A stretch of 64,000 bases of DNA. It comes from PFJX01 sp964466195 (GTDB taxonomy: Bacteria; Pseudomonadota; Gammaproteobacteria; Burkholderiales; Thiobacillaceae). Under the pieces are notes generated by a model. That model was not told where the DNA came from. It worked only from the letters and a program-made list of their open reading frames with translations, and did no database searches. A program made the position numbers and the translations under genes. Each line of letters opens with the position of its first letter. The first letter of the stretch is position 1. The stretch is taken from assembly GCA_964466195.1 (NCBI GenBank), contig CAYXMQ010000003.1, positions 124,001 to 188,000 of the forward strand, given 5' to 3'. Positions 1 to 7,513 of the stretch are shown in pieces.

Positions 1-123
1 TCAAGAATGGTCCTTGCACGAAGGGCGCCGGAGTCACCAGCGATAAACGACAAGCGCAATCGCGCCGAGGACTCCGCTGAAGCGGCCCGGACCGAGGCGG
101 GCGGGTCGCTTGTTTAAGGCCGA

Positions 124-2160
124 TTATTGTTCATCCTGCTCGGGCTTGTGCTGCGCCGCCATCTGCTGCTGCACATTGGGCGGCACCTGTTCGTAATGGC
201 TGAATTCCAGCGTGTAGGAACCCTGGCCGCCAGTCAGCGATTTGATGCGCGATTGCAGGCTGTCGAGCTCGGCCAAGGGAGCCTGGCCGACTACGGTAAT
301 CATGCCGCCGCGACCGCTGACATGGCCGGTGATCTGGCCGCGACGGGAGGACAGGTCGCCGCTGATATCGCCGATGGCGCTGTCCGGAGCGGTCAGTTCA
401 ACGTTGACGACGGGTTCCAGAACGATGGGTCTGGCCTTGGCGGCGGCATCCAGAAAGGCTTTCTTGCCGGCCGTGACGAAAGCGATTTCCTTGCCGTCGA
501 CCGGGTGGTTTTTGCCGTCGTAAACCGTCACCCGCACATCTTGCAACGGGAAACCGGCGACGCTGCCGGTCTGCATGGCTTGGCGCACCCCTTTTTCGAC
601 GGCCGGAATGAAGGTGTTGGGAATGACGCCGCCCTTGACCGCGTCGACGAATTCGAAGCCGCCGCCGCGCGGCAGCGGTTCGACGCGCAGATACACCTCG
701 CCGAACTGGCCGGAACCGCCGGTCTGCTTTTTGTGGCGGTAATGGCCTTCGGCCGGCTGGGTCAGGGTTTCACGGTAGGCGATGGTGGGTGGATGGGTTT
801 CCAGATCGAGGCGGAACTGTTCGCGCATTTTTTCCAGCACGCGCGTCAGATGGGTCTCGCCGAGCCCGCGAATCACCGCTTCGTGCGTGGTCGGATCATG
901 TTCGACATGCAGGCCGGGGTCTTCTGCGACCAAACGGTGCAGTACGTCGGCGAGCTTGTCCATATCGGATTGCTTTTTCGGACGCACGGCGAGGCCGAAC
1001 ACGGCATGCGGGAAGTCGAGCGGCTGCATGTGGATATGGTCGTCTTCCGGCGCATCGTGCAATACGGAATCGAAATTGAGATCGTCCACCTTGGTGACGG
1101 CGCAGATGTCGCCAGGACCACAGGATTCGACCGGCAAGAGTTGCTTGCCGAGCAGGCGGAACAGGTGGCCGACCTTGAACGGTTTGCGCAGGTCGCCAAT
1201 GTACAGAGACGAATCGGGGGTGATGGTGCCCTGGTGCACGCGGAATGTGGCAATGCGGCCGATATAGGGGTCGACCTCCAGCTTGAAGACGTGGGCGAGG
1301 GCGTGCTTGTCCGGATCGGGCTGCGCAATCAGCGGTTGCGCCGCTTCGCCTTCGCCTTGCAGGAACAGGGGCGGATTGCCTTCGGTCGGGTTGGGCAGCA
1401 GGCGCACCATGATGTCGAGCAGTTCCGGCATGCCGGCGCCGGTTTGGGCCGAGACGAAGCAGACCGGTACCAGATGGTTTTCCCGCAGCGCTTTTTCGAA
1501 CGGTGCATGCAGTTGTTCCGGCGCGATGTCGCCTTGTTCCAGATAAAGATTCATCAGGTCTTCGTCGATTTCGACGACCTGATCGACCAGGGCGCGATGT
1601 GCGGTTTCGACGTTGGAGAAGTCCGCTTTGCCGCTGGGATTGAAGAAACAGTCGGTCACCCGCGAACCTGCCTCGGCGGGCAGATTGATCGGCAGGCATT
1701 CACGTCCGAAGGCGGCTTGAATCTCTTCCAGCAATAGAGGCAGATCGATATCGGGCGCGTCGATCTTGTTGATGACGATCATGCGGCACAGTTTGCGGGT
1801 TTGCGCCCAGTGCATCATCCGGTGGGTGGTCAGTTCGATGCCCTTGCGGGCGTCGATGACGACTACCACGGTTTCCACCGCATCCAGCGCACACAGGGCC
1901 TGGCCCATGAAATCGGGGTAGCCGGGCGTGTCGAGCAGATGAATCAGCGTGTCCTGGTGCTGCAGGTGGGTGGCCGCGACCTTGATGGAATGCAGATGCG
2001 CTTTTTCCAGCGGATCGTAGTCGCAGACGGTGCTGCCGCGTTCCACTGAACCGGCAGCGGCGATGGCGCCGGTGGCGGCGAGCAGGTTTTCGATCAATGT
2101 GGTCTTGCCGGAACCGCCGTGGCCGACCAGGGCGAGGGTACGTAGGTTTGTGGTGTTCAT
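124..2160 (-). CDS. fusA2: Elongation factor G paralogue (EF-G2-like translational GTPase)
   Basis: A 678-residue protein with the whole EF-G architecture. The G domain comes first, with P-loop GHGGSGKT (about residues 13-20), DTPG switch II and NKID specificity motif. Domain II, the ribosomal S5-like domain IV and the C-terminal domain V follow. Length is slightly below canonical EF-G (about 700), as is usual for EF-G-like paralogues that lie outside the str operon. No rpsL, rpsG or tuf is nearby, so this is not the housekeeping fusA. It probably acts on the ribosome in the cytoplasm, but whether it supports translocation or recycling cannot be told here. It lies 54 bp downstream of an exosortase-associated acyltransferase on the same strand. 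The Shine-Dalgarno upstream of the ATG is weak. Confidence 0.9.
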   Translation of the reverse strand: MNTTNLRTLALVGHGGSGKTTLIENLLAATGAIAAAGSVERGSTVCDYDPLEKAHLHSIKVAATHLQHQDTLIHLLDTPGYPDFMGQALCALDAVETVVVVIDARKGIELTTHRMMHWAQTRKLCRMIVINKIDAPDIDLPLLLEEIQAAFGRECLPINLPAEAGSRVTDCFFNPSGKADFSNVETAHRALVDQVVEIDEDLMNLYLEQGDIAPEQLHAPFEKALRENHLVPVCFVSAQTGAGMPELLDIMVRLLPNPTEGNPPLFLQGEGEAAQPLIAQPDPDKHALAHVFKLEVDPYIGRIATFRVHQGTITPDSSLYIGDLRKPFKVGHLFRLLGKQLLPVESCGPGDICAVTKVDDLNFDSVLHDAPEDDHIHMQPLDFPHAVFGLAVRPKKQSDMDKLADVLHRLVAEDPGLHVEHDPTTHEAVIRGLGETHLTRVLEKMREQFRLDLETHPPTIAYRETLTQPAEGHYRHKKQTGGSGQFGEVYLRVEPLPRGGGFEFVDAVKGGVIPNTFIPAVEKGVRQAMQTGSVAGFPLQDVRVTVYDGKNHPVDGKEIAFVTAGKKAFLDAAAKARPIVLEPVVNVELTAPDSAIGDISGDLSSRRGQITGHVSGRGGMITVVGQAPLAELDSLQSRIKSLTGGQGSYTLEFSHYEQVPPNVQQQMAAQHKPEQDEQ

Positions 2161-2214
2161 GATGATGACTTTCTGCTTGGGGAAATGCGAAAAAGGTCGG
2201 GGCTGGCTCAGCCT

Positions 2215-2976
2215 TCAGTTGGCTTGGCGCAACAATTCCCCGCGATTGGTGATGAGGTCCCATACCGATGGGGCGGTTTTTCTGATGCTGGGCAACGCTT
2301 CTTCCGCCGTGGTGATGCAGGGGACGCGGATGCCGTGGTAATCGACATCCTGGCCGATACGGTTGAAAACCATGCCGAAGCGGTTCAGCAAACGCAATAA
2401 AGCGGGTTCCATCACGGCGTAGCAATGGGTGATGTGATGCTCATGCACCATGCGCATCACCGCAGCAAACAAGCCCAGCGAAATATGCGGCAGGACGCGG
2501 CGTTCGTCCTCTTCGAAGTAGATGTCGACATCGTGCGCCACGCCGGCCAGTGTGCCCATTTCACCAATACGGCGCTTGAACACCTTGGAGACGGCAAAGC
2601 GGGAGATTTCACCCAGGTGGCGGCGAATGGCCGGATCCGCTACGCGCTCATTTAGCGGGCAATGCAACTCGATCGGGTAAGGTGCTGAAACATCGAGCTC
2701 GCTAGGCAGTATCAAACGCGCCGTGGCGGCAAAAAGCCCGGTGCGGCGATGGCGCAGCAGGTAATGGTCGGAGCGTTCGTCGAAAGCGTCTTGTTCCCAC
2801 AGGATTGCATGTCCGTCTGCGTCCGAACCGCTGTGGCAGTCCGATTCGGCTTCGAAACCTGTCTCCAACACATAGACCTGATAGCGCAACAAATAGGCCT
2901 GCATGCGCAATTCGTCGGTATCCGCATGCACCAGTTCGAAAAACTGGTCGAATGCGGCAATCAAATCATTTTTCAT
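2215..2976 (-). CDS. PEP-CTERM/exosortase system-associated acyltransferase (N-acyl amino acid synthase-like)
   Basis: A 253-residue protein of the GNAT-like autoinducer-synthase/N-acyl amino acid synthase fold found in genomes with exosortase/PEP-CTERM sorting. Seen: the N-terminal stretch with LRYQVYVLETGFE (around residues 28-40), a central HLGEISRFAVSKVFKRR segment typical of this family, and a conserved tail with MEPALLRLLNRFGM. Members are thought to acylate a small molecule, possibly as a signal. The exosortase and its substrates are not in this window, so the substrate stays unknown. It is the first gene of a possible two-gene unit with the EF-G paralogue downstream. A 304-base non-coding stretch upstream carries a terminator on the opposite strand. 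Confidence 0.85.
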   Translation of the reverse strand: MKNDLIAAFDQFFELVHADTDELRMQAYLLRYQVYVLETGFEAESDCHSGSDADGHAILWEQDAFDERSDHYLLRHRRTGLFAATARLILPSELDVSAPYPIELHCPLNERVADPAIRRHLGEISRFAVSKVFKRRIGEMGTLAGVAHDVDIYFEEDERRVLPHISLGLFAAVMRMVHEHHITHCYAVMEPALLRLLNRFGMVFNRIGQDVDYHGIRVPCITTAEEALPSIRKTAPSVWDLITNRGELLRQAN

Positions 2977-3118
2977 GACATTGTCCCGAATGGGTTTTGC
3001 GCAGAGTAGCCAAGCATGTGTTGTTGGTAAACAACAAACAAGCGCAAATCGCTGCCCGATATTGGAACAGATTCTGAAAATTGTTGTTCATCGAATCCGT
3101 ATATTAGACAATTCTAAT

Positions 3119-3218
3119 AACAGTGAGGGCACTTGGTTCCAAGCGCTTTCAGTGTTGTCTCCTCCATCCTCCTTCATAGGTGGATTTAGCCCGGTCTTCC
3201 CGACCGGGCTTTTTTTTT
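3119..3218 (+). ncRNA. Candidate small RNA ending in an intrinsic terminator
   Basis: No coding region exists on the + strand between the start of the divergent acyltransferase (2976) and 3281, yet a perfect intrinsic terminator lies at 3188-3218. A possible promoter precedes it: TTGTTC at 3084-3089, 17-bp spacer, GACAAT at 3107-3112, giving a start near 3119-3121. The predicted RNA of about 100 nt contains a pyrimidine-rich single-stranded part with TCTCCTCC and TCCTCC at roughly 3155-3172, which could pair with Shine-Dalgarno sequences. The 5' end is uncertain. It may instead be an attenuated leader of the gene at 3281. Confidence 0.45.
3188..3218 (+). terminator. Intrinsic terminator of the candidate small RNA
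   Basis: A perfect 9-bp stem, AGCCCGGTC / GACCGGGCT, with a 5-base loop and a run of nine T. The opposite strand has no U-tract after the stem, so it works only on the + strand, where no protein gene ends. Confidence 0.9.
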
Positions 3219-3280
3219 GCGCGCGCGCTGCGACAATCGCAACCCTCATATAGGCATCGGCCATCGATGCAGGGGCAGGC

Positions 3281-4165
3281 ATGACGCAGTCACTTTGGTA
3301 TCTCAGGCATGAAGGACAGGTTTTCGGCCCGTTTCCACCGCCGCAGATTGAGGAAGCCTTGAAATCGGGCGAGGTGAGCCCGGACTGGGAAATCAGCCTG
3401 AATGAAGTCGATTGGCTGAGCATTGCCGATAGTGACCAGTTCAAGCCTGAACAGGCCGTCTCGGCCGAGAGCGAGACGGACAATGACAGTATGCAAGAAG
3501 CGGCGGCCTGGAGAGATCAGCGCCAGCAGGCGCGCAAGCGCTGGTTGCAGGAGGGGGGCGCTGTCACTGAAGTGGCGCACGACCCGGTGCGTGATGCCGC
3601 CGTACGTAATTCGGTCGTACTCGATCACATCCGCACCGAAGCTTTGTTGCAGCAGGAAAAAACCAAGCGCGCCTCGCCCTGGATCGCGCTTCTGGCATTG
3701 GGACTGCTTGCCGGCGTGGGGGTCACGGTATGGCTGGGGCAACGCGATCAGCCCATCCAGGCCGGCATCAGCCAGGCGGCGAATTGCAGCGCGGCATTAG
3801 GTGCGGGAGTCAACTGGAGCGGGTGCAGCAAACGCGCTTTTTCACAACCCGGCGTGCAGGCGCGCAATGCTCGTCTGGACAAAGCCCAGCTCGACGAAGC
3901 GAGCTTGAAAGGCGCCGATCTCGCCTATGCTTCGCTCAATAGCGCCAGTTTGCGCAATGCGGAACTTGCCAGCGTCAATTTGACCGGCGCCGACCTGACT
4001 GGCGCGGACCTTTCCGGTGCCGATCTCAGCAATGCGGATTTACGCTTTGCGGTATTGACGGAGGCCAATCTGACCGGCGTCCGTTTCAGCGCCACCCGAC
4101 TGGACAAAGCCACCTGGGTCGATGGCCGTGTCTGTGCGCCGGGTTCGATGGACGTATGTCGATGA
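3281..4165 (+). CDS. GYF-domain, single-pass membrane, pentapeptide-repeat protein
   Basis: A 294-residue protein of three parts. Residues 1-50 form a GYF_2-type domain (WYLRHEGQVFGPF near the start). A charged Gln/Arg linker follows, then one membrane helix near residues 133-150 (SPWIALLALGLLAGVGVTV). The C-terminal half, about 190-280, has pentapeptide repeats of the A(D/N)LXX type (for example GADLTGADLSGADLSNADL) that build a right-handed beta-helix. GYF domains bind proline-rich peptides, so a protein-binding scaffold at the inner membrane is likely, with no enzymatic motif. The 3' end overlaps the next methyltransferase gene by 10 bp, so the two are probably co-translated. The specific role is unknown. 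Confidence 0.8.
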   Translation: MTQSLWYLRHEGQVFGPFPPPQIEEALKSGEVSPDWEISLNEVDWLSIADSDQFKPEQAVSAESETDNDSMQEAAAWRDQRQQARKRWLQEGGAVTEVAHDPVRDAAVRNSVVLDHIRTEALLQQEKTKRASPWIALLALGLLAGVGVTVWLGQRDQPIQAGISQAANCSAALGAGVNWSGCSKRAFSQPGVQARNARLDKAQLDEASLKGADLAYASLNSASLRNAELASVNLTGADLTGADLSGADLSNADLRFAVLTEANLTGVRFSATRLDKATWVDGRVCAPGSMDVCR

Positions 4166-4935
4166 AGGCCATTCGTTCGCGCGACAACCCGGTTTATAAG
4201 GAGTTGCTGGCGCTTGCCGGCGACCGTCGTGCGCGGCGGCAAAGTGGGCGAACCGTGCTGGATGGCCCGCATCTGCTCGAAGCCGGCGTGGAGGCGGGCG
4301 CCCTGTTTCGCCGCCTGGTGTTTTCGGAAACGGCCGCTGCGGGCGAACTGGCGGATTGGACCCAACGCTTGCCGGAGGCGCTGGCCTGCGTGCTGCCGAA
4401 TGCCTTGTTCAACGCATTGGCCCCGGTTGAGACGCCGGTCGGCGTGCTGGCGGTGGTCGATATCCCCAAGGCGGCAAACACGGCGCAACAGGATTGCATC
4501 GTGCTGCTGGAGAACATTCAGGATCCCGGCAACCTGGGGGCGATCCTGCGTACGGCCGCCGCCGCCGGTGCGGATACGGTATTTCTGTCGCCAGGCTGTG
4601 CCGAAGCCTGGTCGCCGAAATGTCTGCGCGGCGGGCAGGGCGCGCATTTCCAACTCGACATTCACGAACATACAGACTTGCCCGCTTTTGCGCGGATGTT
4701 TGACGGCCCAATTTACGCTGCCAGTCTCGGCGCGAGCATAGCGCTGTTCGATCTCGACCTGCGCGGACGCGTCGGTTTCGCCTTCGGCAACGAAGGCGCT
4801 GGATTGTCGGTGCCGCTTTGCGCGGCGGCACGGCCGTTCATCATCCCGATGCCGGGCAAGGTCGAGTCGCTCAATGTGGCGACGGCGGCGGCGGTGTGCC
4901 TGTTCGAGCGGGTACGCCAACGGCGGACAGCCTGA
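4156..4935 (+). CDS. TrmH/SpoU-family RNA 2'-O-methyltransferase
   Basis: A 259-residue SPOUT methyltransferase. The N-terminal substrate-binding part (RSRDNPVYKEL, then DGPHLLEA) resembles the SpoU_sub_bind domain. The SAM-binding knot carries the three SpoU motifs: LLENIQDPGNLGAILRTA (motif 1), FGNEGAGLS (motif 2) and IPMPGKVESLNVATAAAV (motif 3). It should methylate a ribose in rRNA or tRNA; the exact nucleotide cannot be assigned. The ATG at 4156 overlaps the upstream gene, and a second in-frame ATG two codons later is equally possible. Confidence 0.88.
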   Translation: MSMKAIRSRDNPVYKELLALAGDRRARRQSGRTVLDGPHLLEAGVEAGALFRRLVFSETAAAGELADWTQRLPEALACVLPNALFNALAPVETPVGVLAVVDIPKAANTAQQDCIVLLENIQDPGNLGAILRTAAAAGADTVFLSPGCAEAWSPKCLRGGQGAHFQLDIHEHTDLPAFARMFDGPIYAASLGASIALFDLDLRGRVGFAFGNEGAGLSVPLCAAARPFIIPMPGKVESLNVATAAAVCLFERVRQRRTA

Positions 4936-4987
4936 TTCATCTGGCTGCCCGGTTTCGCTGGCGAGTCCGTCCGTCGGGAGTTTGCGC

Positions 4988-5356
4988 TTAGACCGCGCTG
5001 CCGAAACCCTTGTCCTGCGCCCCGGCGGGCGGTTGCAGGCCGGCTAGCCGGCAGCCCTGGGCCACGGGCCCCCGCGGGAACAGCTGGTAGAGATACTTGA
5101 TGCCGCCTTCGGGGTGGAAATATTCGTCCAGTGCATCATGCAGTTCGCGCACGTTGATCGTCGGGTCATCGTGGCGCGCATAGAACTCCTGCAACGCGCA
5201 GATGACCTGCCAGTGCTCTTCGGTCAGCATCAACTCTTCCGATTTGGCCAATTCCTTGGCGTTTTCACGCGACCAGTCGATCGGCGCATTCGGGAAATCC
5301 GGGTCGGGGCGGATTTCGAAACCCGGTCGCACGTAGTTCTGAGTGGCATAGTTCAT
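4988..5356 (-). CDS. DsrC/TusE-family sulfur-carrier-like protein with altered C-terminus
   Basis: A 122-residue protein matching the DsrC/TusE/DsvC family: the helical core with LTEEHWQVICALQEFY and the tail KYLYQLFPRGPVAQGC. Canonical DsrC ends in GXXKPTGC(V/I), with the penultimate cysteine carrying sulfur or forming a trisulfide. Here the alignable position reads GA, and the chain runs on as QDKGFGSAV with no cysteine. Only the upstream cysteine (VAQGC) remains. TusE proteins normally keep the terminal and lack the upstream one, so this is the reverse pattern. The start at 5356 was chosen for the strong AGGAGG upstream; the longer reading frame has no such site. A small hypothetical gene lies 74 bp upstream on the same strand. 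Confidence 0.8.
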   Translation of the reverse strand: MNYATQNYVRPGFEIRPDPDFPNAPIDWSRENAKELAKSEELMLTEEHWQVICALQEFYARHDDPTINVRELHDALDEYFHPEGGIKYLYQLFPRGPVAQGCRLAGLQPPAGAQDKGFGSAV

Positions 5357-5430
5357 GATCGTCCTCCTGTTGTTCAACTCCATTCCTTTCCTAGCGGAAA
5401 GGTGCTTATAACCGTCGATAAAAACCGGAT

Positions 5431-5661
5431 TCAGGTTCCCCCGCCGCACTCGTAGACGCCCTGGCTTGAGCGTTCCAGTTCCTGCGCATAGGAAAAATGT
5501 TGCTCATCCATCGCCAGGGCGACCGCCGCCCGGCTGGCATGACCATCGTGATACAACAAGGCCTTGATGGCCGCGTTTGGATCGCTAATGGGCGGGACCA
5601 TCAGGCTTAACAAACGGTCGTAGACATCTTGATCGACGTTGATTTGGATTTGCTCTTGCAT
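5431..5661 (-). CDS. Small hypothetical protein, possible ribbon-helix-helix N-terminus
   Basis: A 76-residue protein not assigned to a named family. The N-terminus (QIQINVDQDVYDRLLSL) alternates hydrophobic residues like the beta strand and first helix of ribbon-helix-helix or SeqA-type DNA-binding domains. The rest is helical and ends in a Cys-Gly-rich tail. The Shine-Dalgarno AGGAGTCC before the ATG supports the start. It precedes the DsrC-like gene on the same strand by 74 bp, so a regulatory or accessory role to that gene is possible but unproven. Confidence 0.6.
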   Translation of the reverse strand: MQEQIQINVDQDVYDRLLSLMVPPISDPNAAIKALLYHDGHASRAAVALAMDEQHFSYAQELERSSQGVYECGGGT

Positions 5662-5845
5662 AGCGGACTCCTGCAGGTAATGGAAACATGAGTCATAGTT
5701 AAACCTAGTTCAAATACCCGACTATTCAAGTCGGAAAAGAGGCCATCTCCCCGATACGTTGAGCTCAACGCCACGTATGCAGACCCTGCGACTGAAACGC
5801 CGCCAACCTGATTCATATTCCCTAGAACTGTTGCATCGTCCCGAC

Positions 5846-6160
5846 ATGATCCCAAGCATTGATACTCCTTACGGTTTCTACACCCCGTGCGTCCCAGAGA
5901 AGGACGCAATGGCGCGAGCCGCCGACCTTATGTCCGATGCCGTGGAGGCCATCGCCGAAGTCAACCACGACGTCTGGGCCGCCAAGCGTATTGCCGAGGG
6001 CTGGCGCTATGGAGCCAGACGCGACGACAGCCACAGACTGCACCCCGATCTGGTTGCTTACGAATACCTGAGCGAGGAGGAAAAGGCGTATGACCGCGCG
6101 ACGGCGCAGGTCGTTGTCGCCGAACTGCTGCAGCGCGGCCTGATCAGGTTGCCGGCGTAA
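5846..6160 (+). CDS. RyR-domain protein
   Basis: A single-domain protein of about 104 residues matching the ryanodine-receptor RyR repeat. Seen: a start region with IPSIDT, then VNHDVWAAKRIAEGWRYG, the conserved HP-L-V-Y-L segment (LHPDLVAYEYLSEEEKAYDR) and a final helix AQVVVAELLQRGLI. Free-standing and fused RyR domains in bacteria occur in conflict systems with STAND ATPases, TIR and CHAT proteins and are thought to bind nucleotide-like ligands. The gene runs convergent to the DUF4062-like gene, whose stop is 38 bp away, which ties it to the accessory locus. ATG 5777 and TTG 5759 are alternative starts; none has a clear ribosome-binding site. Confidence 0.75.
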   Translation: MIPSIDTPYGFYTPCVPEKDAMARAADLMSDAVEAIAEVNHDVWAAKRIAEGWRYGARRDDSHRLHPDLVAYEYLSEEEKAYDRATAQVVVAELLQRGLIRLPA

Positions 6161-6197
6161 CGCGAGCATTGGGCGGCGTTCAGCGGCATGCGCCGCC

Positions 6198-7355
6198 TCA
6201 AGTCGTCAGATGGTCGAGGATGGCGCGCACGATCCTGCGCCGCCCTTCGGCGCACTGCACCAGACGGGCGGCTTCGCGGGTGGCGTCCAGCCAGTCGAAG
6301 AGTTTGCCAGCCGCATCCAGCGTGGTGGATGCGTCGCGACAATTGGCCAGAAACACCATCTGGATCTTTTGCACGCCGTCCGCCACGTACACGCCGAAGT
6401 CGGCCTTGACGATGGTGGCGTCGGGATAGCCCAATTGGCGCATAGCCTGCGCTTCGCTAACGCTCTTCTGGCAGGCGATCAGATGCACCGGCCCGGCCGG
6501 CTGCTTGCTGCGCCGGTGGGAGAGTTCGACATAGTTATGGTCCTTGAGAAAAGGCTGGCCTACCAGCTCACGCGCCGCAGGCACCGTCAACGCTGCTGGA
6601 ATCGCATGGCAGACGAACAGCAGCGGGCGCCCGTCAAGCGGCAGCACGTAGCAATTGTCCTGGCCGGCCACTCGGGCATCGGAGCGTTGGTCGATGAAAT
6701 ACCGTCCCAGCGCTTTTTCCATCTCTTTTTTTCGGCGGGCGAAATCCAAACGGCTCCAGTCCAGCGGGCCGCCGTGGGCGTATTCGCCGCGGCGTGCCTC
6801 GCGTCGCCCTAGTACCGTCAATTGCGCCATCGCCTCCCAGACCTGACGGCAGCCCAGTTCGACGATTTCTTCCACGCTATGAGCCTCGGGGCTGGTCGGG
6901 TTATGGCGTTCGAATTCCGCCCGAAAGCGCTCGTCGCGCAGCTTCTCGTCGCGCCGGCGCGGCTCCAGCACGGCGCCCGCCACCCGCATCACTTTCAGCT
7001 TGGCCCGTTCGCCGTTCCAGGCCTCCAGATACTCGGCATGGCAAACTCCCAAATCCCGCTTGGGCGCCGCCCAGCCCGCCTCGCCGGTGTACAGCACGAG
7101 CACGATATCCGCTTCGCGCGTCCGCTTGATCGACTCGTCCCAGGCAGTGTCGGTTAGGCCCAGGCCGGCATCCGCGGGCGATTCGGATGTCCAGACCTCG
7201 AACAGCGGCAGACCAAACAAGCGGGCGTTTTCGAGCGCCTGTTTGAGGCTTAAACGCGCCTCGCTGAGTACGAACCCGTCATCCGGCACGGCGTGGTTGA
7301 AACGAGTACGAATTCGGCTGGAAAGCATTACCCGGATGCGTTTGGTCTGGGCCAT
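6198..7355 (-). CDS. DUF4062/TIR-like effector or sensor protein
   Basis: A 385-residue soluble protein. The N-terminal 110 residues begin with RIRVMLSSR and continue to WDESIKRTREADIVLVLYTGEAGW and then an acidic GVCHAEYLEA. This resembles DUF4062, a flavodoxin-like domain related to TIR that is frequent beside STAND NTPases. Residues about 110-385 form an uncharacterised alpha/beta region (HLIACQKSVSEAQ, TIVKADFGVYV). No transmembrane segment is visible. It is the last gene of the same-strand array, 158 bp after the membrane TIR-like gene. By analogy it would be a signalling or NAD-active component; the function is inferred from context only. Confidence 0.65.
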   Translation of the reverse strand: MAQTKRIRVMLSSRIRTRFNHAVPDDGFVLSEARLSLKQALENARLFGLPLFEVWTSESPADAGLGLTDTAWDESIKRTREADIVLVLYTGEAGWAAPKRDLGVCHAEYLEAWNGERAKLKVMRVAGAVLEPRRRDEKLRDERFRAEFERHNPTSPEAHSVEEIVELGCRQVWEAMAQLTVLGRREARRGEYAHGGPLDWSRLDFARRKKEMEKALGRYFIDQRSDARVAGQDNCYVLPLDGRPLLFVCHAIPAALTVPAARELVGQPFLKDHNYVELSHRRSKQPAGPVHLIACQKSVSEAQAMRQLGYPDATIVKADFGVYVADGVQKIQMVFLANCRDASTTLDAAGKLFDWLDATREAARLVQCAEGRRRIVRAILDHLTT

Positions 7356-7513
7356 GGCGTGTCGTCACTCCGTGTTGATGGAAAATCTCGCTTGACGCAC
7401 GCAGGCGCCAGCAGCGCATTGCAATTCGGTTTTGCGGTCGCGGACGTTACCGGCAAGGATGAACTTGTCTGGGCCGAATCGTCTTGCCTTGCTGTCGGGT
7501 AAGGCCGTCATGA

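Noticed and set aside
127..1737. 536-codon open frame on the + strand opposite the EF-G paralogue
   Set aside because: Composition and lack of homology show it is an antisense shadow of fusA2.
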